Source of the DNA: Gossypium raimondii
Taxonomy: Eukaryota; Streptophyta; Magnoliopsida; Malvales; Malvaceae
Assembly (NCBI RefSeq): GCF_025698545.1
Contig: NC_068577.1
Location: forward strand, 2,265,501 to 2,329,500
DNA: 64,000 bases
Direction: 5' to 3'
Position numbers and translations under genes: made by a program. Positions 24,966 through 36,190 of the stretch are shown piece after piece. The notes under the pieces are model-generated. The model saw only the letters and a list, made by a program, of their open reading frames with translations, did no database searches and was not told the origin of the DNA. Each line of letters opens with the position of its first letter. Within the stretch, counting starts at the first letter, position 1.

Positions 24966-25324
24966 ACCGACGAGAGAATTTACCCTAAAAAAACCTCCGA
25001 TATTACAGGGTACATTCTATCATATGTCCCCCTTTGACTATCCTTTCTCTAATGTAGTATTGGTGCCAACTTGTTCAGTGTCTCTTTTTGCAAGGTAATT
25101 GACTGCCTGCAATTTGCAATAACAAAGCTCGACAAAGAGGCTTTTACTCCTAATGGTGCTTTGGTTTTGGTAGCTCTTCAATGTTCGTGAAGTGGAGATT
25201 CCCCAATGGAAGGTGATGGTACCACAAAGTTTTTTATTTAATTGCCAATTGAGTGTTTGTTTTATTGACATCGGTACTGTTACCAATGCAGAAATACATG
25301 AATTTCAGTACATTAAACATATTA

Positions 25325-25440
25325 TCCTCCGATTTAAGGGGAGGGAATGGGCTATGGGTAGTTCTAGACATTGTATCAAAAAGAGAATATATGATAAAAA
25401 TTTATTGAAGTCATATTTTTTTAAAAAAAAAATATTATTC
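25325..25440 (+). mobile_element. SINE 3' half
   Basis: GGGGAGGGAATGGGCTATGG, TAGTTCTAGACATTGTATC and a poly-T/A tail match the 3' part of the SINE family. The tRNA-like half is not recognisable here. Confidence 0.5.
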
Positions 25441-25610
25441 TGATCATATATGCTTTTATTGACACAATACTTAAAACTACCCATAGCTTCTCCTCAACAC
25501 ATAAATAGAAAGATAATGTGCTTTAATGTTCTCAAACTCACGTCTTCCTACATTGACAATAATGCTTATTTTAATTGAGCTAATACTCAATCAAACAATT
25601 AAAGTCATAT
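25441..25610 (-). mobile_element. SINE copy (tRNA-derived family)
   Basis: On the minus strand: TATTAGCTCAATTAAAATAA (A-box region), GACGTGAGTTTGAGAAC (B-box region), TCTATTTATGTGTTGAGGAG and ATGGGTAGTTTTAAGTA. It lies tail-to-tail with the SINE 3' half immediately before it. Confidence 0.65.
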
Positions 25611-26507
25611 TTGCATACAAATTTATATGGATATGCACATAAAATGCATACTTATTATTTGAACAAAAAGCTATATGTACTTAGAAAAATCTTGTAAATA
25701 AGATGAAAATATAGGGTTAAACAAAATCCGATTTAATTCAAAAAATTTGAATTAAATAATTGATTTGAAAACATAGACGCTTAATTCAAAATTTGAATTA
25801 AATAATTTGAGTTAATCGAGTTATTCACATCACTAGAATAAAAATCAAAATTTTCAATTCAACTCAAATATGGATTACACAATTCGAGTTATCCAAAATA
25901 AAAACAAAAACAAAAACAAAATTACATCGTTTTAATAAAAATTTACCTTTTATAAAATTAAAAGTTATAAAATAAAACTACATCATTTTAACCTATCAAG
26001 TTAAAAGGCAAAATCATTATATTGTTTATTTTAAATAAATAATCTTGTACTTCATTTACTAGTTAAATAATTAATCTATGTAAACGCAAGATTGAATATG
26101 AATAATAAAATCCATCAACCCGACTCAATTTGATACAAAAAATTTCAAATCGAGTTTAATTGCTAAAATAAAATTCATCTACTCGAATAATACGAAATCG
26201 AATACTCATCCCTACTGAAATATAATTAATTTTCCAACTTCGAAAAATTGAAAGCTTATTTCATAAGAAGCGTAATTCGAGATATTTATTTTAATATATA
26301 AAAACATTTTTCTAGATAATTATCAAAATAAGTCTGCATAGAGTTTCTATAAAAGTAAATATAATCAGTAAATTTACAAACCAAACTACTACTCATAGAT
26401 ACAGTACTTTGAGCAAATCAAATGCAGTGCCGTTGGTGGTTTAAATAGCATTTCCCTGGTTGAATACATAAACACTACAAAAGTTTCATAACATAAGAGC
26501 ACCAAAT
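25611..26507. other. Intergenic, no gene recognised
   Basis: AT-rich DNA with AATTTGAATTAAAT-type short repeats near 25730-25870. Nothing else seen. Confidence 0.4.
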
Positions 26508-27228
26508 TTACTTGGGATTTCTTAGAACAATTATAACAGAATCTCCCCTAAGGAACATCTTACTGATGAATCTGTCCTTGTTAACTGGTAGTGCCTTTTT
26601 CTTGCCTTTCCCGGTCTTCGGTACCTATACCGTAATAGAGAATCGATTTAACCTCTGTATTTGATTGTAATAAGATGAAGGCAAACAAAAGGAGGAAAGA
26701 AAAACAACCTCAGTCCACATTTCCCTGACATTTTCCAGAACCATGTTGCAGTGGCGATCGAATGCTCTCACTCGGCCGAGAAGCTTTTTGTTGTTGCGAC
26801 AGTTGATAAGAACCTGTTTCCATAACGCTAATTTCAGCTCTAGATAAAGCACATTTACAAGTATTGCTAGGGGGTACGGAAGATGGGCTTATTACCTGAG
26901 TGTTATTTTTGACACTCATCATCAAAACAGACAGCGGTCCAGTGTTAAATTCCTCTTCCTCATTCTTTGTAGTCTGCAGGTAGATAAGCAAACAAGAGAT
27001 GAATGTCAGCAAAGATTCATACAAGAAATGCATTCTTTTTGTTTGAATGGAGGGGGAAAACTGCAGTTATGACAACTTACATCTTCTTCCATTGGCCGAC
27101 TGCAAAAAGAGAAGCAAACAAAGGAGAGGGTTAGTATACAATCTACGAAATGCAGCAAGCAACTTTTTAATGCTACTAAATGAACACGGCAAAGGAAAGA
27201 AAAAAGGATAAACCAATTAGTACCTCAT
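26508..27228 (-). CDS. SMD2: Small nuclear ribonucleoprotein SmD2
   Basis: Five coding exons, 27228-27224 (ATG AG), 27099-27081 (19 nt), 26973-26896, 26813-26709 and 26624-26508, all GT-AG, total 324 nt and 107 aa. SmD2 is one of the seven Sm proteins forming the ring on U1, U2, U4 and U5 snRNAs in the nucleus (family knowledge). The Sm fold is seen in full: Sm1 from [20 protein letters not shown] through [18 protein letters not shown], the variable loop [12 protein letters not shown], and Sm2 in [14 protein letters not shown]. The Met-Ser-Arg-Pro-Met-Glu-Glu-Asp start spans the first three exons. A non-coding 5' exon (about 28268-28350) is joined across a 987-bp intron (27281-28267) to the leader of the ATG exon (27280-27229). 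That intron houses three snoRNA genes. Confidence 0.95.
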
Positions 27229-27721
27229 TCTCAAATACAGAAGTCTTTAGTGATATCTCTCAGTAAACCTAACACAAAACCTGCAAAAAGTATGCAAATT
27301 CCATTAAAAAAATCAAGAAACCCTTACTACACTTGAAAATGGAAATTTTTTCTATGCTTATGTAACCACATGAATGATAGATTTGTCAAAATATTTGTAG
27401 AAAAAGAAAATGCATATCTACACAAGAACTACAAAAATTGCCCAATTGAAAATTACAATATTATGGCTTCACTGTAAATTGCCCATGTGACACAAACAAA
27501 CAGAGTATTTGTCAAAATCTATGCAAAATCTATTCACATGAATACTCAGACTTGGGTGTGAGTATTTGGACAGAGTATGTTAAAAGATCATATCTCCAAA
27601 CCCATGTCCGGATAGGAGTTAGACATTGGTGTCCAAAACAGGTATTTCAAGAAAATCAGAATTAGGGCAACATAAGAGAAAAAGGTATCAAAATACTATC
27701 TATATTGAAAAATCTTCTGAA

Positions 27722-27804
27722 ACTCTTCAGCTCAGGTCTCCATAAAATTTCAGCATTTATTAGCTCAGGAGAACGAAAGTTTTTATATTAAACATCATCA
27801 GAGT
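27722..27804 (-). ncRNA. Box C/D snoRNA, U59/snR54-type, copy 1
   Basis: On the minus strand a terminal stem ACTC/GAGT encloses box C-like CTGATGA (27801-27795), D' CTGA (27768-27765) and box D CTGA (27730-27727). The guide before D' is complementary to the 18S rRNA word AAGAACGAAAGTT with one mismatch, at the base next to D'. It lies in the SmD2 5'-UTR intron in the sense orientation, as expected for an intron-processed snoRNA. Confidence 0.8.
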
Positions 27805-27929
27805 GACAGAAGACCTTCAAATGCCTAATACCGTAAAGGTCAGTTGTAAGCTATAGTAATAACCAAAATGCAAAACAAATTCTTTTCCTAAATCTAATTG
27901 AAGAACAAATTGTAGCTAATTCATATCAA

Positions 27930-28014
27930 CCTCTTCAGTTCAGGTCTCCAGAAATTTTCCGCATGGATTTTCTCGGAAGAACGAAAGTTTCTTATTTTCA
28001 ATCATCCTCAGAGG
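27930..28014 (-). ncRNA. Box C/D snoRNA, U59/snR54-type, copy 2
   Basis: The terminal stem CCTCT/AGAGG is perfect. Box C is AGGATGA (28008-28002), one mismatch from consensus. D' is degenerate, CCGA (27976-27973). Box D is CTGA (27938-27935). The 13-nt complement to 18S AAGAACGAAAGTT (27977-27989) is perfect. Confidence 0.8.
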
Positions 28015-28079
28015 CAAAAATGATACAAAAATGGCGAACACAAATATGACAGTAAATAGCAAAAAACAAAAACTACAAT

Positions 28080-28173
28080 GTCTCTTCAGCTCAGGTCTCC
28101 ATATAGAAATTCCGCACAGATTTTTTCTCTCAGAAGAACGAAAGTTTTTCAAATTTAAATCATCATTAGAGAC
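28080..28173 (-). ncRNA. Box C/D snoRNA, U59/snR54-type, copy 3
   Basis: The best-preserved copy. It has terminal stem GTCTCT/AGAGAC, consensus box C ATGATGA (28166-28160), D' CTGA (28133-28130) and box D CTGA (28089-28086). The guide (28146-28134) pairs perfectly with 18S AAGAACGAAAGTT. By the box+5 rule it would direct 2'-O-methylation of the fifth residue (A), the site served by human U59 (Am1031) and yeast snR54 (Am974). Confidence 0.87.
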
Positions 28174-28378
28174 ATTTTTTCCTATCGATAGAAAACTGAA
28201 AACCTAAACAGCAAAAAAGAAATCCATGAGAAAGTAAGGTTAAGTAAAGAGAAGAGCGGAGATTTACCTGATTGGCACCTTGACCGATGAGATCTGATTT
28301 CAAACGAAGCAGAGTGGAGAGCCGTTTTATAGAGACTCCTCCGACGACCAAAAGAAAAACCCAAATGTTCGCTTCAAA

Positions 28379-28431
28379 TTAGGGTTTTGGTTGTTGGGCC
28401 TGAAACTTCTATTTAGTTACTATTAGGGTTT
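28379..28431 (-). promoter_or_regulatory. Telo-box / site II promoter of SmD2 and its snoRNAs
   Basis: The minus strand contains AAAACCCTAA (28388-28379), GGCCCA (28400-28395) and AAACCCTAA (28431-28423), just upstream of the 5' non-coding exon. Telo-boxes paired with TGGGCC/GGCCCA site II elements mark promoters of ribosome-biogenesis and translation genes in plants (family knowledge), fitting a joint SmD2-snoRNA transcript. Confidence 0.7.
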
Positions 28432-28449
28432 GAATATTTGGGCTGTATA

Positions 28450-29068
28450 GTTTGTTTAGTTTATGGGCTTACGCCTTTCAGGTAATCAATTTCCTTTTGC
28501 AGTGCAATCTAATTATCAATTATCTAATGATGAAAATACACAAATATTAATACCTAATAGGATTTTTTTTTAAAAATTATTTTTAATTATTTCTTAAACT
28601 TTATTTAAAAATTAAAAGAATTTATTTCAAATTAATTTAATTTAATTTATTTATTAATTTCATTATAAGTTCGATAATATCTGCTTTTTTTACCTAATAC
28701 ATTACTCAAACCCACATCTTTCTGTATTAACAACAATATCTATGCTAATCAAGTTAAAACTCAATCAACTAAATAAAATTATTATTTATTACGATAAATA
28801 GTTAAAGTGTTAATTATTATTAATAAATAAGATATAATCCAAAAAATTGAAGATGGGGACAGTCTCAAATCACAATGATGGAGCAGACACCTTTGAAATG
28901 AGAAGATAATATAACACAAAATAAACAATGATTACACAGAATTGTGGGGATTCATTCGCCCACCACCTTTTCATTTATCATGTTTTCCATTAAAATGATA
29001 ATTAACTCAACTATTATTATTATTATTATTTTCATATTTATTTACCCTTTAATTTGGTGGAAAAACCC

Positions 29069-29125
<57 letters not shown>

Positions 29126-29410
29126 TCTCACAATTTTTTTCTGCTTTTCTGTGTCTTTAAAATAAAAAGTTGAGCCTAATTTGCCGATAACACCCGATCA
29201 AGGTTGGGATTAAATTATATATTTTTACGGTAGTAAAAATTTACTTTTATTATTTTAATAGCATATATTTTTATATTTTTAAAGGATTAAATCAATTTTA
29301 TTATCATTTTTGAAAGCCAAAGTTCTATTTAATTATTATTAATTTAAAATTTTATAAATTATAAAATGCCTAAAAGGAAATCCTGCTATCCCCCGGGCTC
29401 CACCCTTACA
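28450..29410. other. Intergenic with SINE relic and AT microsatellite
   Basis: A minus-strand SINE fragment (about 28690-28770, with CCACATCTTTCTGTATTAAC on the plus strand) and AT-rich DNA. No gene seen. Confidence 0.45.
29075..29124. repeat. (AT)n microsatellite
   Basis: About 25 uninterrupted AT units. Confidence 0.95.
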
Positions 29411-29700
29411 CTAGAGGTGTTCATGTGTCAGGTTTGAGTCAGGCTAAAACATGATCTTAACGTACTTTATGCTTGTCCGACTTAAAATATGGGCCTAAAA
29501 TTTTGCTCAAACCCGCCCTTATTTGTAAAAGGCTAATTCAAGCCAATTTTAAATCCCCATATTATTTTTTAAAATATTTATATTACATTATTTTAATATT
29601 TAATAACTTTATAGAATTTTTATTTTTCGAACTTAATATTTTTACCTAAACCTTTCTAAATTTCGAACAAAACTTTAAAGCTGGACAAATAGTTAACACA
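29411..29700. repeat. Dispersed repeat, AGAGGTGTTCATG family
   Basis: Begins with AGAGGTGTTCATG and contains AAAATATGGGCCTAAAATTT, matching the start and core of the copy at 51395-51765. Non-coding. Confidence 0.55.
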
Positions 29701-31600
29701 AATTATTTAAAATTTGGGGGTAAAAGCTTAAGAGCAGTCTAACTACAAAGTGATGAAAAAAGAGAAGTAGAAAAGCCAAATATTTAGAATAGCAAAAGAT
29801 GCATGCACGCCTAATAAAGACAACCCCAAACTATAGCATTAGCAACCCATTACTTGAGAGCCTCCCATGTTATTTTTGCAATATTCCACGTGTATAATCA
29901 TTAATATATTTATATATTATGATTTAATTAAAAGTTTAGATTTCATAATTCATGTATTTCCATTGTTTTATGTCAAGTTATGCTCTCTATTATATTTTAA
30001 TTATTTTTTCTTCTAATGGTATCATGTGTCTAGAGTGTTCAAGAAAATCTCAAAAATAATATAATTAATTTTAATTTTAATAATTTGATTTGTTAGTGCA
30101 TATTTTATAAATATAAAAACTTTCAAGGACTAAAAAATAATAATTTTTGGAGAAGGGCAATTGTAGTATTTAAGAAGCCTCAATGATTCACCCACCTTTA
30201 TAGGGTTTGAAAGGAGGATTTCTCACAAGATTGGATGCTAGCCCTATTTCCTAAAAACCTATAGGGTTCAATCTCTAAACCACAATATATATATATATAT
30301 TGTGTTATACCAGGATATTTGGTATAATAAAGGTAGCTTTTCGATCAAGTTAAATTAAATGTATTATCTTTCCTCATAAAAAAAATAACTTTTCGATCAA
30401 GTCACTAATTTGAACATCAAATGTGTCTTGAAGTATAAGCTTTAGCACCCTATAATTTACTTTCATCTTGCAAGAGTCTAAGAGTGTATCCAAACCTATC
30501 TCTAATTCCGATCCATCTTCATTGCGACTGATATATATATATATATAACAAAACTGGGGAAATGCCCGTATCTTCTTAGGAGAAATATCAAAATACTTAA
30601 TGTCAGTAATAGAAATAGTGACAGACAATTCCCTGCAAAAAACAATGTGGAAAAAGTATAGACCATGCCATGTGCAACATGCTTGCTGCTGCTGCTGCTG
30701 CTGTGCTCTCCCTCTATTTTTCACTTTATTTTCTTTCTTTTACCTCGTTCCTTGCTTGGTTCGTAGGATTCTCCCTTCCTCTCCATCCCCCACCCTTTTT
30801 TTCTGCTCTTTTTGTCTGCCACCTTCCTATCTATCCCATATTTAAAAAAAAAAAATTTAAACAAGACATTGTTCCCATAATGTAAGAAGACTGAGGGTCC
30901 CAATTTTAAGATTTACAAAGCTTACCATACATCACCCCATTTACCTAAAACCGACGAAGATTGTAACAATGAACCAAATCTTTTTAAGGGAAAACCATCA
31001 CTCAATGCCAACTCTATTACAAACATTCCCATCATATACTATTAGGCCCCCAATGTATTCAAGTTGTAGCTTGAAAAAGAAAAAAGAAATATAAATGCTA
31101 CAACTCAAACTTACCTTTATGGTATGTTTTACTAACAGTGCATAGAATTATATTAACCCTTGAAATAAATTTTATGATTATATGAAGGAAAATAGTGATT
31201 AAGGGTGTAATAAGGAATAATATACTATTGAAACCATGAAAAAAGAATGCCACCGAAAGAAGAACAAAATCATATAATAGATCCAATGAAATCTGTCAAA
31301 GTAGGGGTAGTTACAATAGGTCTTTGAAAACATTGTTATATGCATCCCATCAACTTCAATTCAATACCATTTTCACATGCTGTACAATCTCAACAAGAAC
31401 CAAAACAAAAAAAATATCAGTCTTTAATGGCATTGTGGGACTGCCTTTCTCAACCAACCCCAACTAAGTTCCAAAATGAGGGTCTAATCTTGAAGACCAA
31501 CTTCAATTCATTGCCAAAAAAAAAATGTATGATTTGATCCAACTGTTAAAAGCTATTTTAAGTACCCTTTGTTGAGTATCTACCAAAAACTCTTGAGTTA
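29701..31600. other. Intergenic, no gene recognised
   Basis: AT-rich with a CTG repeat at about 30682-30702. An overlapping minus-strand open frame (30724-30374) encodes a short glutamine run and no domain I recognise. Sequence from 30900 to 31600 may include the PLATZ 3' flank. Confidence 0.35.
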
Positions 31601-33212
31601 TTAGCTGACTGGAGCTCTATGAGGAATGCCTTTCCTTTTCTTCACTCTTTTCCTAGGCTTTAACAGACTTTTGGTCACCCATGTCTTTGTCTCCTCAGAA
31701 ACATCAGTTGATGAAAGAGATGATTGCTTTTCTTCTGTACTTATTTCGGGTGAATTTTTATTGTATTTCCATGAAACATGAGGGAATTCTCGTATCGGCA
31801 ATTCGATTTTATCGGTTCGGTTTCCAGGTTGCATGGCTGAGACCTGAAACATTTGTTTATGATTCAGGTAAAAGGAAATGAGGGAATTCAAGTGGTGAAA
31901 AAATGGGGTTGAATTTGCATACCTTGCATGCGATAGAGCAAAATCTATTAGGAGGGTCTTGAAGGTATCTTCCACAAGCTTCGCAGGCAGCACCGGTTTT
32001 TGATTTTGTCGATGGTTTGGCATCTTTAGCTTGAGGCCGAGGGTTCAAATGTACAGCTTTTTCACCATTGATTTTGTATGTCTGGCAAACGATTAAAAAT
32101 CATTACAGTAGTGTCATGAAACTATGTATCATATCAAATTGCTGGAAAAGCTTATCAAAAGAGAAAAAAAAGTGGCAATCAAAGCAATCATTTGGATGAT
32201 TCTTCAAACATAATGATATGATTCAACAAGTAGTTTAATCAAAAACACATTATATATGGATCCTAATTAGTGATTTACCCCAAAAAAACAATCTTTTTGA
32301 CCACATCTATTATACTACCAAGGCAATAAGGTCAATTGAATTCATTACAATTAGTATGAAAGTTTCATAATTAAAAGGCCAATAAGAGCATTGGAAAAGA
32401 AATACCTGAATTCTGGAACAATCAATATGTTTCTGCATATCTTGAAGGCGAACAACATCTTGATACACATATTTGCAGATCTGAAGTGAAAGATGTTGGC
32501 TATGAACCTTACAATGCCGGCAAAATTCGAGATTACAATCGATGCAGAACACATTTTTCTCGTTTTTCCTAAGGTCTTGATGATCAGCGCAAGGGCCAAA
32601 GAACTCAGTTTGAAGAAGGGGAATAAGCCAATCTGTTTTATCCTTTAAGTATAATTCACAACCCACCTGCAATAACCAAATTCTAATTCACTGGAAAAAT
32701 ATTAAAAAAAGCTTGTAAAAGTCATGAACTTTCAAAGCTTCTAGATTTACAATTCATTCCAAGATTGTAGCTTTGATAACAAGTACTCGAAGCAATGGAT
32801 GAATTCAATAGCAAGATTCAACATTTAACTGTGAATACACCAGAATGAGTATAATTCATAAAAAATTACAACAAAACATTGACAGAATTCTAATACAAAC
32901 TATTAAAAGATGTTGAATTCATGAAAGGTTAAACGTTTTAACAAAATTAAATAAACCAAAGAAGCCAATACAGGGTTGTTTTTTTCTTTTTGTTTTAATG
33001 AGTAGAACAAGCTGCACAAAAGATAATAATATTTCCTTGTGTCCATATAATTTTTTTTCCTGGGAAACAAACAGACCATTATAGCCAGATAACAACAAAC
33101 ACGAAAAAGAAAAACACGTACCCTTTATTCAACACTTGAGATTATGTTTAACAGAAAAAAAAATTTGAAAGAGACAACCAACAGTTAGTGAAAGAAACCA
33201 AATTCTCACCAT
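31601..33212 (-). CDS. PLATZ zinc-binding transcription factor
   Basis: Four coding exons, 33212-33210 (ATG only), 32666-32406, 32081-31923 and 31843-31601, all GT-AG, total 666 nt and 221 aa. PLATZ proteins are plant-specific zinc-dependent DNA-binding proteins that bind AT-rich sequence, mostly as repressors (family knowledge). Visible features: VGCELYLKDKTDWLIPLL at the start, the cysteine/histidine cluster CADHQDLRKNEKNVFCIDC followed by CRHCKVHSQH (first zinc site, B-box-like), then CEACGRYLQDPPNRFCSIAC (second site), and a basic tail with KPRKRVKKRKGIPHRAP. All phases are zero at the first three junctions. A GA-rich leader lies at about 33330-33370. The individual family member is not identified. 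Confidence 0.93.
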
Positions 33213-33429
33213 TTTCCTTTGCTTTGAATCCGATATATATGCTCTGATCAGTACGCCAAGGAATAACACTTTGCAAATTAGAATTTGGCAAGAAAGTTGA
33301 GAGAAAGTAATTCAAAAATAAAGGGAAAAAAAAAAGAGAAGAAGAAGAAGAGAGAGTAAGAAGAGAAGCCTACAGAATGTGGAAAGAGCGATATAAAGGA
33401 ATGTGCAGTAAAAAGATATTTTAAAAAAT

Positions 33430-35244
33430 AAAATAAAAATGGAAAATTGAGAGAAAAAAAATTGTATATTTGCTAAAGAAAATGAAGTGACCTACCCTAG
33501 GCGGGAAAGGTTAATAAAATCATTCTGATTAGTGAGTTAAAACTTGATCGGACGGCTGTTAATTTATTACATTTATTTTGCTTTAAACAAGTAATTTTGC
33601 TGGAAATTTTGGATTATTTTCTTGAAATTATTATATAAAATAAATTTATTTTTTAATGAAATAATTTATTAAAAGATATTAATATTTAACTAAAAATGTG
33701 TGTTTTTCTTTTAAATAACTAATTATTATAATAAGTAAAAAAAGATAAATTATGGTAAAAACACCTTATCGGAGTGAAATTTTCAAAAGCTACTCGATTT
33801 TTGAAAATTCAAACCCAATAATATTAATTATTATCACTATCATTTATTTGTTATACTATGAATTAAGATCAAATTATTTCTCAATTAATAATATTTTCCA
33901 AATTTTGGGTTCAAAAAATATCTCCTAATTTTAATTTCAAATAATAATAATAAAGAGATAAAGGGTTTTCCAGATTAAATTCAAATTAATGTCAATTAAA
34001 GATTGTAGATATAGTCTTTTGACATTCCTCTAATTGATTCTTGCAATAATTTTTAAAGTTAGATATATTATTTATAATGATATTATATTAAATGTAGCAT
34101 AATTTTATTTTTTTTCATTTCAGATTAATCGAAGTTCTCGTCTCGATCTTAATTTGATAGGACACTGACTCATCAAATAAAATTTGATGCGGAGAAAGTT
34201 TTTTTTTTTTTTGAGTGTAGCATAAAATAATTGAACGAAGCATGAGAAAGATTCATACAATAATTTCTCCTCTTTTACGAGACAAAACTCAAATCAATTA
34301 AGACAATATTCCTAAAGAAAACCTAAATCAAGGTGTAATGAAATGACAACATAGTCCCTTAAAACATGAAGAAATTTGACATTTAGTAGGGACATAATAA
34401 GAAATTGGGAGCCTTTATTTGCAATAAAAGAAGAAAGAAAAGGCTGTCCAATTCTTAAAAAGGAATTTTTTTGTAAATTTGCTCAGAAATTCTGAAAATG
34501 CAAATCTATGAATGAATGATATCTTACCAAAACCCTAGGTCAATTTTCAATTTATTATTAACTAATTAATTTCAGTATTTTTATGATGCAAAAGAGATCC
34601 TAATTTTGAGGATAAAATATTTTAAATTTTAAATTTAAACTAATAATTTTTTGTTTTATATACTTTAATGGGTTTTTTTTTCCTTTATAGAGGTTAATCA
34701 TTTTAACATCTTTGGATAAAATTAGTTTTCTCAATATTGTAATTTTAACATATTATAAATTTATAACTAACAATTTAAAATATATTTTTATACTATTTTG
34801 ATTAATTTTATGCTCGCTTTCTATGAATGAATTTATTTCTTTGGGTACAAGTAATTACATCGTAATTATTAAATGAGAAAAGAGAGAATGAGTGACAAGC
34901 ACAAAAATCGAGCTTTAAACTTAATGTCAATTAATTTAAAATCACAAATTTTTCCAATATTTATTTCAGAATGGAAGTTGGAAGTGTTGGGTTTTTTTTA
35001 ATTACTCTTTTAATAAGAGAAAATTCAAAATTTTACTTAAAAGAACTTTATTTTGTTTTATTGAGAAAAAGAAAATTATAGTTGAGTTGAAACAAATATA
35101 TTCCAAACCCTAAAAGGTTAGTAAATTTGTCAAGTTATAATGGACTAATTTGATTGTCATTTTTGACTTATCATTTTTTATCACTATTGAGATCAAGACT
35201 CAAAAAAGTAGATGTATTTCACCAATGGGTGGAGTTGCCTTCAA
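33430..35244. other. Intergenic upstream of PLATZ
   Basis: AT-rich sequence with no recognised gene. Short foldback-like words occur but no clear element ends. Confidence 0.4.
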
Positions 35245-35480
35245 GTTTGTATGTAAATTACCTTATTGGTAGAGGGTATTGATTGTTATCAATGCAAAAA
35301 GATGTAAGTTTGAGTGTGTCGAAGTGTATTATCTTCCTATTTATAGGTTGGGGAGGGATTATGGGTAGTTCTAAGTAGCGTGTCAAAAAAGAACAAATTT
35401 GGTCAGAACTTATAATAAAACTGTTCAAAAAAATGTATTAAGTAGATATCTACTCTTAAATTTAAATTATAAATAGAAAT
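35245..35480 (+). mobile_element. SINE copy, near full length
   Basis: In order: TTACCTTATTGGTAGAGGGT (A-box region), AAGATGTAAGTTTGAGTGTG (B-box region), TTCCTATTTATAGGTTGGG, ATGGGTAGTTCTAAGTAG, TGTCAAAAAAGAACAAAT and GGTCAGAACTTATAATAAAA. It is the plus-strand reference for the other copies. Confidence 0.65.
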
Positions 35481-35714
35481 TCTTTTTGATAAATCATACC
35501 TCAACTTATACTCATATTTATCACATAATTCTTTGGAGTAATTATTATTGAGTATATACTAAATAATTGACTGAGACATAATTTCATTAATTAAAATAAA
35601 AAAACCCAAGTTAAAGGTCACTTTCTACCAAAATAAATCACCTAAAAATTGAATCCAAGCATGAACCCTTATTTTGAAATTCAAAAGAAAATCCAACCCA
35701 CCTATAATTTAAAT

Positions 35715-36190
35715 TTTAAAATGTGCTGATTAAGTCTTTAAAGTATCGATATCATATCAATTAAGTCCTTTTATTCAACACTAACTTGAAGGTTAAATAT
35801 CAGTTCAAATCTGAAGTGGAGCACATTTAAAACACGTATATACAATTTTAAACTTGTGTTTACCTACTATATGAACAGTTTAAATTTGCCTATTAAAAGA
35901 AAACAAATCAAAATTTAGGAAGCTTATTTTTTTGACATACCAAATACAAATTGTTCATGTAATAGATGCATACATGTTTAAAATTTGATCCACGTGTTCC
36001 AAATATTCTCCGCATTAAATTACAGCTATGATTTATCGTTCAAGTTGACATCCAAGCTAACAAAAGGACATGATTAATATATATATTACATTATACTAGT
36101 ATTTTGAAGACTCAATTAAAATATTTTGAAATTTAGAGACTAACGTGTAAAGTATCATCATAGTTTGGGGACCAATGACGTGATTAGCTC
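35715..36190. repeat. Foldback element
   Basis: The left part includes TCAATTAAGTCCTTTT and CAGTTCAAATCTGAAGTGG. The right part includes CAAGTTGACATCCAAGC and AGACTCAATTAAAATATTTT in inverted arrangement. Non-coding; limits approximate. Confidence 0.4.

Noticed and set aside
30374-30724. Minus-strand frame with a glutamine run from the CTG repeat
   Set aside because: Only a triplet repeat gives it a protein-like look; no homology recognised and no splice partners.
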